Assembly: GCA_963839175.1 (NCBI GenBank)
Contig: CAWIUB010000041.1
Coordinates: 1 to 64,000 of the forward strand
Source: CAWIUB01 sp963839175
GTDB lineage: Bacteria > Actinomycetota > Actinomycetes > Mycobacteriales > Jatrophihabitantaceae
Length of the DNA stretch: 64,000 bases
Reading direction: 5' to 3'
In this document: in pieces, positions 53,761-62,434 of the stretch
How positions within the stretch are numbered: position 1 is the stretch's first letter
Layout: each line of letters opens with the position of its first letter
Made by a program: the position numbers and the translations under genes
The notes under the pieces: model-generated
What the model saw: the letters and a program-made list of their open reading frames with translations, nothing else
Database searches by the model: none
What the model was told of the DNA's origin: nothing

Positions 53761-54284
53761 CACGACTCACCCGCGCAGACCCGGACCCGGCCCAGCAGCG
53801 CCGCCCACGCCTCACATTCCAGCCCGTCGAGACGACGCACAACCTCGTCGTCCGCGCCTAGTTCCACCTCCGCCAGCCGGCCGGTCGCCGTCGTCGCAGC
53901 GCCCCACACGGCGTGCAGCGAGGCCGTATGCGCATCCACGACGGTCAGGGCGGGCAGGCCGGCGAGGAGCGACTCTCCGCCGTACAACGCGGCCCGGGCG
54001 GGGCCACGCGCGGTCACGTCGACCCGGCCGTCAGCGGCCAACGCCGCGGTAGCCGCCTCGAGCTGCGCCGCGACGACCTGCACCTGCGCGGCGCCGTGCT
54101 TGCGGACAGCCGCAAGCTCACGGCGCGCCTCGTCGGCCAACCGCGAGGACTCCTTCTCGGCGTCCTTGACGGCCTGCGCGGCCTGCTCCGCGGCCACCTG
54201 CGCCGCCTGCGCTTCCCCGGCCCGCACCGGCAACTGTTCGGCGGCAGTCCGAGCTTCTCGTCGCCACATCGTTCCTACGTCCAT
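53760..54284 (-). CDS. Coiled-coil protein of unknown function
   Basis: 174 residues from ATG 54284. Residues 12-95 are an Ala/Glu/Gln-rich helix (AAQVAAEQAAQAVKDAEKES), followed by a compact domain (VDVTARGPARAALYGGESLL). It could be a scaffolding-like protein, since it lies just before the prohead protease, but no signature proves that. Confidence 0.6.
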   Translation of the reverse strand: MDVGTMWRREARTAAEQLPVRAGEAQAAQVAAEQAAQAVKDAEKESSRLADEARRELAAVRKHGAAQVQVVAAQLEAATAALAADGRVDVTARGPARAALYGGESLLAGLPALTVVDAHTASLHAVWGAATTATGRLAEVELGADDEVVRRLDGLECEAWAALLGRVRVCAGES

Positions 54285-54302
54285 CTCCGTTTGCCTTTCG
54301 GT

Positions 54303-54749
54303 CTAGTCGTCGTCCGCCTCGTCGGTCTCGTCGATCCGGCCCACCGTGGGTCCATGAAGTTCCGGCCCATCAGCTCGTCCCTTCCCGTGCATGCGCCGCT
54401 CCCGCGGCGTCGCCTCGCCGTGCGCGACCAGCCACGCCAGCTCGTCCTTCGGCCACCGACCGCACCGCGGCTCATGCGAGCACAGCGACTCGGCCTCGTA
54501 ATACCAGAACGCCGGCGGACGGAACCCGTCATTCAGCGAATGCAGCAGATCGTCCCGCAGCACGAACCACGCATCCGCCCGGTCCTCCTCGCTGGCGAAC
54601 TTCGACCAGCAGCCGATCCCCGCACCATGCGGGCACGGCGCCCCGGGCAGCTTGTCGTGCGTGCAGTTCCCGCCCCACGCGAAGACCAACTCCCACTCGC
54701 CCAGCGGCGGGATCGTCCCCGGATGCCTGCCCGCCCGCAGCCGGCTCAC
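54303..54749 (-). CDS. Cys/Trp-rich satellite protein of unknown function
   Basis: 148 residues; ATG 54749 overlaps the stop of the terminase gene. Pairs of Cys/His (GGNCTHDKLPGAPCPHG, IGCWSK, LCSHEPRCGRWP) suggest metal binding. WELVFAWGG and FWYYEAESL give an aromatic core. No family recognised. Confidence 0.6.
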   Translation of the reverse strand: MSRLRAGRHPGTIPPLGEWELVFAWGGNCTHDKLPGAPCPHGAGIGCWSKFASEEDRADAWFVLRDDLLHSLNDGFRPPAFWYYEAESLCSHEPRCGRWPKDELAWLVAHGEATPRERRMHGKGRADGPELHGPTVGRIDETDEADDD

Positions 54750-55090
54750 GCCGCGCCCCCACTCACCCCGTACACCCCGCGGACGCCGCGGCGCTGCAAC
54801 CTGGCCGCTCCGGCACCGTCAGGCAGCCGCAAAGCCGCCACCAGACGCGCCAACACCAGCGACTGCTGACGGTGCTCCACCACCGCCGCCGCAGCCCGCC
54901 CCGACTCCACGTCGACCAGCTCGTCACCCGCGACCAGCACAGCCAGCCGATCCAGCACATCAGCGGTACGCGCCGCCTGCCGCAGAATCTCCAACTCCGG
55001 CGCCGTCAAGTCATAGTCGTCGACCACGGCACGCCACAACCGCCGCCCAGCCGTCTTCAGCCCCGCAGGTGGCGGGTCACGCTGGGTCAT
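54746..55090 (-). CDS. Phage terminase small subunit, P27-like
   Basis: 114 residues from ATG 55090. GLKTAGRRLWRAVVDDYDLT and LEILRQAARTADVLDRLAVL are the pattern of P27-family small terminase subunits in actinophages, which select DNA for packaging. No large subunit is present in the element, so it would have to redirect a helper phage motor. The C-terminus (AARLQRRGVRGVYGVSGGAA) is unusual and may be replaced. Confidence 0.75.
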   Translation of the reverse strand: MTQRDPPPAGLKTAGRRLWRAVVDDYDLTAPELEILRQAARTADVLDRLAVLVAGDELVDVESGRAAAAVVEHRQQSLVLARLVAALRLPDGAGAARLQRRGVRGVYGVSGGAA

Positions 55091-55162
55091 GACCCGATTG
55101 TCCCAGATCATGACCCCGGATCGATTCAGCCCAGGCGCGAGATGACGGGCATGGGGGAGCGG

Positions 55163-55291
55163 TCAGAGAGGTTTGCGCGGAGCGTGGTCGACCGGCCCCC
55201 CGGTATGTCCGTCTTTGTCCGAGTCACTGCGTCGGCGTTGGTGTTGGTCATGCGTCGCCGCTCGTGATGGTGGTCGTGCTGGAACGGTCAT
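55163..55291 (-). CDS. Short basic protein, translationally coupled
   Basis: 42 residues; ATG 55291 overlaps the stop of the methyltransferase gene (ATGA). Arg/His-rich (RAATHDQHQRRRSDSDKDGH). It may be a real small DNA-binding protein or just an open frame; the overlap favours the former. Confidence 0.4.
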   Translation of the reverse strand: MTVPARPPSRAATHDQHQRRRSDSDKDGHTGGPVDHAPRKPL

Positions 55292-56274
55292 GACGCTGCC
55301 GCCTCGGGCACGTCGAGGCCCCATGGTTCGAGCCAGCCGTCGCGCCGGTTCCGGGCGAACAGCTCCCGCTTGCTGGCCTGCGGGTACATCCGCTCTATCA
55401 GCTCGTAGGCAGCCGCTGGCTTCTCCGAATGCCTGCCGCGCGGCGCGATGATCACGCTGTCGGGCCGGTCGGCTGGCGCCGGCAGGGCCGGCTCGCCGCG
55501 GGTGGCGACGAATAGCAGTTCGTGCCGGCCTCGGGCGTAATAGCCCATGCCGATCTTGTCTTTCACCCACACCAGCTGCGTCTTGTACGTGAACCCCCAG
55601 GCGCGCACGAGGTCGACGGCCAGGTCGGCCTGCGGAGGGGTGGTCCAGCAGAACAGCACCGCGCTCTGCCCGGCGGGGACGTGCAACGAGGCCAGCTGCT
55701 CGAATGTCATCGTCGGGTAGTGGTTCTCGATCGCCCGGTCGTTGGAGATGCACGCTTGGAAGCGCCACGGCGGGTCGGCTAGGAGCACGTCCGCGTGGCC
55801 GAGTGCACGGGTGTCGGCGTAGCGGCCTTGCTGCCGCTCACGTTCTGCCCAGCCAGCCGAGCGGACGATCTTGTCCCGTGACAGCAGCCGGTCCGTCTCG
55901 GTGGCGTCCGTGCCCAGCGTCACCAACGCGTCATCGGTGTACGCGGCGGCGATGGTGCGCGCCTCCGCGACCCGCTGCCGAGTGAGGCCTAAGTCATCGA
56001 GTGTTGAAACGTCCGGAGCCCGGACGTTTGCCCGCTGCCCCTGGTCGGCGATCTGCCCGGCCGCCTGCCCGGCGTCCACGTACTCGGCGATCCGCCGTTC
56101 GGCGCGCAGCTTCACCACGGTGGCGTGGTTGATGCTGGCGGTGCCGAGCTTCGCCTGCCTAGCGGCGAAGCGGGCGGCCTCGGCCATATCGCGCAGCGCC
56201 ACGGCGTCCTGCACGGACGCCACCTGCGCGAGGAGCCGCTCAGCCTGCGCTAGCTGGGCGATCTCGGTGCTCAT
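55288..56274 (-). CDS. MT-A70 family adenine N6-methyltransferase
   Basis: 328 residues; ATG 56274 overlaps the preceding stop. Residues 1-130 are helical (ParB/KilA-like host DNA recognition; AEARTIAAAYTDDALVTLG). The methyltransferase motif LLADPPWRF (DPPW) lies near residue 170, and RGRHELLFVATRG and PRGRHSEKPAAAYELIERMY complete the MT-A70 core. It may protect the element from host restriction or control gene timing. Confidence 0.87.
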   Translation of the reverse strand: MSTEIAQLAQAERLLAQVASVQDAVALRDMAEAARFAARQAKLGTASINHATVVKLRAERRIAEYVDAGQAAGQIADQGQRANVRAPDVSTLDDLGLTRQRVAEARTIAAAYTDDALVTLGTDATETDRLLSRDKIVRSAGWAERERQQGRYADTRALGHADVLLADPPWRFQACISNDRAIENHYPTMTFEQLASLHVPAGQSAVLFCWTTPPQADLAVDLVRAWGFTYKTQLVWVKDKIGMGYYARGRHELLFVATRGEPALPAPADRPDSVIIAPRGRHSEKPAAAYELIERMYPQASKRELFARNRRDGWLEPWGLDVPEAAAS

Positions 56275-57866
56275 GCGACCTCGCAGCCGGGGTGTGTGCT
56301 GTCGCCGGACTGGATGAGCACCGGGTCGAGTGGCAGGCGGCAGACGGTGCAGAGATAGAGGCCGTCGTCCTTAGAAGCCCCGTATTCGACACCCGCGACA
56401 CCCGCAACACCCGCAGGACGCTGATTCTGCGGGTGTTGCGGTGACTGCGGGTGTCGGTCGCAGGCAATCTCAGGATGCCGGATCGTCCACCGCAGCACCT
56501 TGTCGTGAGCGTCTTGAGACTCGGCAACCATCCACCCCGCGCGGCGCATGACCGGTGCCTGCCGCTTCAGCAACGTAGTGAGCCGCCGGGCATTGGCTGG
56601 CCAGTCTTTCGGCTTGCGATCGCTGTGACATTGCACCTTGGCCAGCAGGTCGGCTGATGTACCGGTGAATTCCTCAATCAGCTGCTGCCCCATGGCGACG
56701 ACGAATGCGTCAGCCGTGAGCGAGTCGGCGGCAAGGTTGCGGGCCCGGTCGACGTATCTGTCTAGTCCGTGGGTGCCGAGCACCTTGTCGACAGCCGCGA
56801 GGACGCGGGCGAAGTCAGCCATACGCGGTGATCTCTCAAGACGGACAGAGGGAAAGACACCCGCAACACCCGCAGCGAGGTCGAGCAGCGCCCCGAGGAC
56901 CATCGGGTGCGCTTTGCGCCAGCGATCTTCGAGATCGGCGTCGAGCCTCCGTGACTGTTCACTGATCAAGTCGAGATCGATCACAAGCAGCCGGTCGGCG
57001 AGGTCGCCGCGGACCGCACCCAAGTCGATACCGGTGAGCAGGACACATCGCCGGAACGCGAATAGAGCGAGTCCCGCGTCGGTGTATAGCTGGCGCCGCA
57101 CGTCACCATCACCGGTGACGGCGCGGCTGAGCGAATCCTGCAGCCACTCGGGCAGCTCGGACACGTTGTCGAGGGCGACCACCCATGATCCTGACGCGGC
57201 GGTGATCCACGAGTCGGCGTCCCTAGGCACCTTCCGCACCAGCACAGGACTGGGATCGATCAGTGATACGAGGATCTTGGCCACGGTCGTCTTGCCTGTG
57301 CCCTGCTCGCCGGCCAGGTCGAGGATCGGGTGCGGTATCCCGGCGATCATTGCCGAGATCAGCCACGCCAGCAGTAGCGGCCGGTCGGCTTCGGCGACGT
57401 TCAGCAGCGCCCACAGTTCCGTGAGGTCACTGCCGCGCTCGGGGATCGGCAGCGGACCGGTCAGCACCGTGCGGCGGAACCGGACAGATGCGCGCCTGAT
57501 CGTCCAGCCGGTCGCGTCGATGCGGATGGCGTCGCCGGACTGGTCTCCCAGGTCGATCCACCATCCGTCTGAGGACTCGGCGACGCGCTGGGCGAGTGGC
57601 TCCGGGTCGGCATCGGATGCCATGCCTTCGACCACGAGCAGCGCGTCGGCTAGTGCCTGCTGAGGTACGGCTTTTCCGTACTGCTCGTAGTAGCTGCGGG
57701 CCAGCTCCGCGCGCAATCCGCGTTTGCCGCCACGCAACATCCGGGCTACCGGGTCACCGAACACCGGCACCGCGAATGGGTCACCATCCGTGGATACCCC
57801 GAACGTGTAACGGGATACGGCTAGCTCGACGAGCACGGTGGCTGCTGATTTCTTGTCCTCGCTCAT
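56271..57866 (-). CDS. P-loop replication protein (primase/helicase-like)
   Basis: 531 residues from ATG 57866. The Walker A GEQGTGKTTVAKIL is near residue 200, Walker B VVALDNVSELP, and sensor region VLLTGIDLGAVRGDLADRLL. The N-terminus is a variable DNA-binding part and the C-terminus ends in a CTVCRLPLDPV-CEVA zinc ribbon. The layout (N-domain, AAA/SF3-like ATPase) matches helicases of small integrated elements in Actinobacteria. It should drive replication of the excised element. ATGA overlap on both sides. Confidence 0.8.
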   Translation of the reverse strand: MSEDKKSAATVLVELAVSRYTFGVSTDGDPFAVPVFGDPVARMLRGGKRGLRAELARSYYEQYGKAVPQQALADALLVVEGMASDADPEPLAQRVAESSDGWWIDLGDQSGDAIRIDATGWTIRRASVRFRRTVLTGPLPIPERGSDLTELWALLNVAEADRPLLLAWLISAMIAGIPHPILDLAGEQGTGKTTVAKILVSLIDPSPVLVRKVPRDADSWITAASGSWVVALDNVSELPEWLQDSLSRAVTGDGDVRRQLYTDAGLALFAFRRCVLLTGIDLGAVRGDLADRLLVIDLDLISEQSRRLDADLEDRWRKAHPMVLGALLDLAAGVAGVFPSVRLERSPRMADFARVLAAVDKVLGTHGLDRYVDRARNLAADSLTADAFVVAMGQQLIEEFTGTSADLLAKVQCHSDRKPKDWPANARRLTTLLKRQAPVMRRAGWMVAESQDAHDKVLRWTIRHPEIACDRHPQSPQHPQNQRPAGVAGVAGVEYGASKDDGLYLCTVCRLPLDPVLIQSGDSTHPGCEVA

Positions 57867-58222
57867 GACGCACCGCGCAGCTCGAGCACGGCGGCGACTT
57901 CCGCGGCCGTCCACCCGGATGCGACCAGCGCCCGGAACTCGGCGCGCAGCTCGGCGTCGGTCAGCGAGAACGTGGACGGCGTGTGGCTGGCCGGGCAGTG
58001 CCAGCCGCGGCGCAGCCAGTAGCGCACCGACCGGCGGTAGCACACCTCGACCTCGGCGGCGTCGACACGATCGCGCCACGGGCGGTGAGCCGGCACGTTG
58101 TCGCCGGCCTGGACTAAGGTGGGCCCTACCGTCGTGGCGGCGGTTCGCTGTGTTGGGTGCCGGTCCCCCTGGTCAGGTGGGCCGGCCCCTTCTTTCCCAG
58201 GCGGCGCCACGACGCCGGTCAC
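57863..58222 (-). CDS. Small protein with C-terminal helical domain
   Basis: 119 residues; ATG 58222 overlaps the upstream stop. VEVCYRRSVRYWLRRGWHCP in the middle and LTDAELRAEFRALVASGWTA at the end. No signature. Its position before the replication gene suggests a loader, primase cofactor or regulator. Confidence 0.55.
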   Translation of the reverse strand: MTGVVAPPGKEGAGPPDQGDRHPTQRTAATTVGPTLVQAGDNVPAHRPWRDRVDAAEVEVCYRRSVRYWLRRGWHCPASHTPSTFSLTDAELRAEFRALVASGWTAAEVAAVLELRGAS

Positions 58223-58446
58223 GCGGCGGTGTCCGTGGACGGCGTGAGCAGCATGATCGCGAGACGGGTACGCGCTTCGGGGGTGAGCGGCGCCATGCCG
58301 CTGGCGACGCCCTCGATGTATGCGGCGAGGTTGGCTTCGGTGAGGTCGGCGCGGGCCGACGCGAGGTCGGGGTCGTCGGGTGGGCGGCGGCGGGCGAGCG
58401 CGGCGACGCGGGCACGCTGGTGCAGATGGAGTTTGGGGCTTGACAC
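58219..58446 (-). CDS. Small helical protein (75 aa)
   Basis: From ATG 58446; GGAGG follows at the right distance upstream. PDLASARADLTEANLAAYIE and LTPEARTRLAIMLL. Patterns of this type occur in short proteins at the start of actinophage/ICE replication operons. Function unknown. Confidence 0.55.
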   Translation of the reverse strand: MSSPKLHLHQRARVAALARRRPPDDPDLASARADLTEANLAAYIEGVASGMAPLTPEARTRLAIMLLTPSTDTAA

Positions 58447-58537
58447 GGGCTGGCCTCCGGACAGGATGAACCTGCCCGTCTTCGGGGCCTAGCTTCGGCG
58501 TGTTCCGAGGCCGCCGATCCGTGAACTGCTTGCCAGT

Positions 58538-59002
58538 CTAGCTGTAGAGGCGGCGGAGGTCGAGCAGCTCGATCTGCGGCACGCCGAGGTCCACCAGCTT
58601 CGCGAGGATCGGCTCCAGCACCTCACGGCGGGCGCTCAATCGCAGCCCGCACAGCCGGCAAGCCAACTCTTGATGCCAGTGGCCGCCTGCCCTATCAGCA
58701 CGTTGGAAGGCGACGCCCGAAACCGGCCTATTTGCTGCATCGAGGAAGACCTCTGCTGCCAGCACGGTGCGCGGGTGACGGCCGAGGCCCTGAATGGTCA
58801 TGCGTTCGTCGGGTGGCTGCACTGCCTCATTGAAGGACCCGTTACCCAGCTCGATGCCTAACCGGTGACCTGCCGCGTCGAGCATTTCGTGGAACTCTGT
58901 GACGTGGGTGGTTCTCCCCGCGTGCGGCGACGGGGGCAGATGCGAGCACTTGACTAGGAGCACAGCGCCCACATGCCGGCGGGCACTGGCGTCATCAGTC
59001 AC
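58538..59002 (-). CDS. Unknown protein downstream of the integrase
   Basis: 154 residues from GTG 59002, overlapping the integrase stop by 8 bp. LRLSARREVLEPILAKLVDL forms a helical C-terminus; the core contains CRLCG and a His-rich HWHQELACR stretch, suggesting a metal site. The gene may encode the recombination directionality factor, by position alone. Confidence 0.5.
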   Translation of the reverse strand: MTDDASARRHVGAVLLVKCSHLPPSPHAGRTTHVTEFHEMLDAAGHRLGIELGNGSFNEAVQPPDERMTIQGLGRHPRTVLAAEVFLDAANRPVSGVAFQRADRAGGHWHQELACRLCGLRLSARREVLEPILAKLVDLGVPQIELLDLRRLYS

Positions 59003-60451
59003 GACGTGCGTCCTTCTCGGTGACGGGCACGAGCCGGTTGGGGTCGAACGTGAACGTGCGCAGCTTCGCCGGGCGCACGGTGATGCCATGCGGGAACACG
59101 ATGCGGGCGACCTCGCGGCGGTCGTGTGGGGCCGTCAGCCGGTCCCAGGCCGTGGTTATGTCAACCGAGGACAGGAGTGCCCGCACACCAGGTGGGGTCG
59201 AGGCGCGCATTATCGCCTTCGACCGGGCCAGCCTGCCCTCGATCGGCTTGCGGGCGGCCAGGTATTCCTTCGTGGTGACCTTCCGGGCGCCCCACATCGC
59301 GGCGAGTTCGGCGAGCTGTGTTTCGTCGTCGGCGGCGTCCCGGCGGGCCTGCCGAGCGTTGCCATGGGAGGTGGCGGCGGCCAGGTCGGCGAGCACGTCC
59401 GGGCGGCTGAGGTAGGCGACGATCAGCCGGCCCGCGATGTCCTCGCTGCCCGCCGCGTCGACCGCGATCTTTCCGCATCCGCCTCGTGGCGTCGCGCACC
59501 AGTACCTGGTGCGGGGCCGCGTCCCGCCGCCGATCGTGGAGCCGATCAGCGGACGGCCGCACAGCGAGCAGATGAGCACGCCGGTCAGCCAGAACCGCAG
59601 GGTGTTGGTGCTGCCTGCGGCCCGGTCGGCGAGCGCGCCCTTGACCTGCTGCCACGTCTCCTGGTCGATGATGGCCGGCCATACCGCGGGGCCGACGACT
59701 TCGCCCTTGTGTTCGCGTAGCCCGGCGTTGCGGCCCTTGCTGACGACCGAGTGCACCGAGCGCGCATTCCATCTCGTGCCGGCGAGCACGGTCGGGATCT
59801 TCCGCGCGGTGAGGTCAGCGGCCAGGGTGGACAGCGAATCGCCGGCGATGACACGTTCGGCGAGCTCGCGGATGATCGCGGCCTCGCTGTCGACGATCGC
59901 CAGCCCGTCGCGGGCGTAGCCGTAGGAGCGGATGCCGCCGCCACCGACACGACCTTGCTCGGCGAGTTCGAGGTGCTTGCGCTCGACGCGGCGGGACGTG
60001 TCCCGCGATGACTTGTTGGCGATGCCGACCATGATCCGGGCCATCATGATGCCGTTGTCGTTCGACAGGTCGGTGCCTCCTGTGACGGTGCGCACCGGGA
60101 CATGCTGGCGGCCTTCGATGACGTCGATGAGGTCCTCGAGGTCGCGGGGGTCGCGGGCGATCCGGTCGAGGTCATAGGCCACGAGGCCGGTGATCGTTCC
60201 TGACGCGAGGTCGTCGAGCAGCCGGCGGAACACCGGGCGCACCACGCGCAGCTTGACCGTGCCGTCTGGCATGCGCAGCCGCTTCCGCTTGAACGCCGAC
60301 GTGTCGTTCTCGGCGTAGACCTCGCTGACGGTCCATCCTTGACGGGCAGCGAGGGCACGGCAGTCCTGCTCCTGCCGGCCGACGCCGGCCGAGTCGCCGA
60401 GGCGGTCGTCGCTGATGCGGACGTAGATCCGGCTGCTATTGCCCTTGGCAT
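58995..60451 (-). CDS. int: Serine integrase of the satellite-like element, start region damaged
   Basis: The resolvase domain begins RIYVRISDDRLGDSAGVGRQ (nucleophile Ser in RIS) and continues with AYDLDRIARDPRDLEDLID. The recombinase domain, a zinc ribbon (CSLCGRPL ... CATPRGGCG) and a coiled coil follow, about 480 residues in all. No ATG, GTG, TTG or CTG exists in this frame between the stop at 60456-60458 and the catalytic Ser. ATG 60451 is in another frame and could be joined after six or seven codons by one missing base. The only in-frame ATG (60272) would lose the catalytic domain. Confidence 0.85.
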
Positions 60452-60469
60452 TCGGCTAGGTTACCGTAT

Positions 60470-60490
60470 TCACATCACCGGGCCGATGCC
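60470..60490. other. Putative attR of the satellite-like element
   Basis: TCACATCACCGGGCCGATG contains the ACCGGG-GCC core shared with 50260-50268. Sequence on the right is comEA; on the left is element DNA beginning with the comEA stop and, 20 bp further, the integrase upstream stop. Confidence 0.45.
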
Positions 60491-61249
60491 GGACACCTCG
60501 CGCAGCTGGTCCACCGAATCGAATCGACCATGCGCACTGCGCCAATCGAGGATGTTCTGCGAGAGAACGGGTCCCACCCCCGGGAGCGCATCCAGCTGTT
60601 CCGCGGTAGCCGAGTTGAGATCGACCGGACCCGACGTGCTGCCGCTTGCGCCGCTGGCAGGCGATCCGCCGGCGGCGCCGGGCGTCGCCGCACCAGTCAC
60701 CCCGACTGCGATCTGCTCGCCGTCAGCTACCTTCCGCGCCAGGTTGAGCGCACTGAGATCGAGTCCAGGTAACGCTCCCCCAGCCGCCTTCAGCGCGTCG
60801 GACACCCGTGAGCCCGCAGGCAACTCGTAGACACCGGTGCGGTGAACCTTGCCCACCACATCGACGACAACCACGGCGGTCGGAGACGCGCGCGCCGAGC
60901 CGACCTGCGACGATCCGCTACGGGGTGCACTGACACTGGCCGGGGTCGAAGACACCGCGATTGGACTCGCCCGCGGCCGCTCGAAGAGCACCCACCAAGC
61001 CGTGATTGCCGTGACAACGACCACGAGGACCGCGACGGCGGCGGCGGCGCGGCGACCCGGGTCGATACGTACACCGCGTCGCTCCAGCCAGTTGCCGAGC
61101 GAGTGAGGAACGCCGGACCTAATCGCGTCGCGACCAGTATCCTCCAGTTCCGTGGTGAATTCGTCCGGATGATGGGTGGCCAGTAGCCCGCGCACCCGTC
61201 GCTCGACACGCGCTTGTTCTCGTCCAACCGGACCTCGACTCGTGCGCAC
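60470..61249 (-). CDS. comEA: ComEA-type DNA receptor, 3' end replaced by the integrated element
   Basis: 259 residues. A cytoplasmic N-terminal part, one membrane segment (about 72-90), a Ser/Pro linker, a SLBB domain (VVVDVVGKVHRTGVYELPAG), and a C-terminal helix-hairpin-helix pair (LNSATAEQLDALPGVGPVLS, RFDSVDQLREVSGIGP). It ends after VSGIGPVM, where homologs have 10-15 more residues, because the satellite boundary lies in the last codons. It binds incoming DNA for ComEC. The separation from comEC should reduce or abolish coupled expression. Confidence 0.85.
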   Translation of the reverse strand: MRTSRGPVGREQARVERRVRGLLATHHPDEFTTELEDTGRDAIRSGVPHSLGNWLERRGVRIDPGRRAAAAVAVLVVVVTAITAWWVLFERPRASPIAVSSTPASVSAPRSGSSQVGSARASPTAVVVVDVVGKVHRTGVYELPAGSRVSDALKAAGGALPGLDLSALNLARKVADGEQIAVGVTGAATPGAAGGSPASGASGSTSGPVDLNSATAEQLDALPGVGPVLSQNILDWRSAHGRFDSVDQLREVSGIGPVM

Positions 61250-61413
61250 GGCCTGACGCTAGGAACGCCCGCGCGCCGGTGGGGCGCTCGTCGCCACAAT
61301 GTGGACAACCGACGGGCCTGTGGACGATGAAGTTCGCGCCCGTCCGAGGGCCAGGCTATGGTCCGCGGCGGGAGCGTTTCGTGCCGCGCAGCACCGGCAG
61401 AAGGCCAGCGCGG

Positions 61414-62262
61414 CTAGCGGCGGCGCACGACCACGGTCCCGAGCACCCCCGGTCCGAGATGCGCGCCGACCACCGCGCCGAGCTCGCTGATGTGCAGCTG
61501 ACCAAGGCGCGGCACACCGGCACGGATCTCAGCGGCCAAGGCGGCGGCGCGCTCGGCTGCCGACAGATGATGCACGGCTATGTCGACCGTTCCGGTTCCC
61601 GCTGCCTCGACGGTCAACCGCACCAGCCGGGCGATCGCCTTCGAGGATGTCCGCACCTTCTCCAGCGGAACGATCTGCCCGTCGAGCATGTGCAGCAGCG
61701 GTTTCACCGACAGCGACGTACCGAGCAACGCGGCCGCAGTGCCGATGCGCCCACCGCGCCGCAGGTATTCGAGCGTGTCGACATAGAAGTAGGTCCGCGT
61801 GCGATCCACAGTCGACACCGCGGCGTCCTGCGCCTGTGCGGCCGTCCCGCCCTGCCGGGCGGCCTCAGCCGCGGCCATCACCGCGAATCCGAGAGCCATC
61901 GCAGTCGATCGAGAGTCGACCACGCGGACGACCCCGTAGCCGAAGTCCTGCGCGGCGAGGATCGCAGACTCGCACGTTCCGGATAGGGCCGCGGAGAGGT
62001 GCACCGACACGACGTTGCTCGCTCCCGCGTCGAGCACGGACCGGTACGCCGTGGCAAAGTCGGCCGGTGAGGGTCGCGAGGTGGTGACGAACACCTTGTC
62101 CCGCAGGGCTTTCGTGATGTCTGCTGGCGTGATGTCGACGCCATCGGTGCCGACCGAACTCCCGACCGTAACGCGCAACGGCACGACCGTGATGCCGAGG
62201 TGTTCGCTGACGCCTGGCGGCAGGTGCGCCGTGGAGTCCGTGACGATCGCGACGGACGACAT
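61414..62262 (-). CDS. DegV family fatty-acid-binding protein
   Basis: 282 residues. IVTDSTAHLPPGVSEHLGI is the family start; RPSPADFATAYRSVLD with Ser residues, and VVDSRSTAMALGFAVMAAAE, line the acyl-binding groove. DegV proteins bind fatty acids for phosphorylation by FakA. It lies 164 bp upstream of comEA on the same strand. Confidence 0.92.
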   Translation of the reverse strand: MSSVAIVTDSTAHLPPGVSEHLGITVVPLRVTVGSSVGTDGVDITPADITKALRDKVFVTTSRPSPADFATAYRSVLDAGASNVVSVHLSAALSGTCESAILAAQDFGYGVVRVVDSRSTAMALGFAVMAAAEAARQGGTAAQAQDAAVSTVDRTRTYFYVDTLEYLRRGGRIGTAAALLGTSLSVKPLLHMLDGQIVPLEKVRTSSKAIARLVRLTVEAAGTGTVDIAVHHLSAAERAAALAAEIRAGVPRLGQLHISELGAVVGAHLGPGVLGTVVVRRR

Positions 62263-62344
62263 GACGGCGACCTTAGTGGTCGCGACCGGAAGTTGTTCAG
62301 GGGATGCCGGAGATCAAATGGATGGATCGCAAGGCGGAGGAGGA

Positions 62345-62366
62345 GAGCAATAGCGGAGCTATTGCC
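62345..62366. other. Short perfect hairpin between leuS and degV
   Basis: GCAATAGC-GGA-GCTATTGC, an 8-bp stem with a 3-base loop. There is no T tract, so it is either a weak terminator after leuS or a palindromic protein site. Confidence 0.4.
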
Positions 62367-62434
62367 GACGACGACAACGCGGCGAGGCGCCATCTGAGCC
62401 CGCAGACCTTGGACAGACTTTCGGTCGTGACCAC

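Larger units (their letters stand above)
50260..60480 (-). mobile_element. Integrated phage-satellite-like element in the comEA 3' end
   Basis: About 10.2 kb between comEC and a truncated comEA. The edges share ACCGGG-GCC (50260-50268 and 60477-60484 on the plus strand). The gene content is serine integrase, two small unknown proteins, a P-loop replication protein, MT-A70 methyltransferase, terminase small subunit, several small proteins and an HK97-like prohead protease. Portal, large terminase, capsid and tail genes are absent. Most genes form one leftward operon with ATGA or GTGA overlaps; the left end has a short rightward operon. An IS1182-family IS was added later. Confidence 0.78.

Noticed and set aside
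54746..54960. Alternative frame with CWIGWLCWSR inside the terminase gene
   Set aside because: Trp/Cys-rich shadow of the terminase codons.
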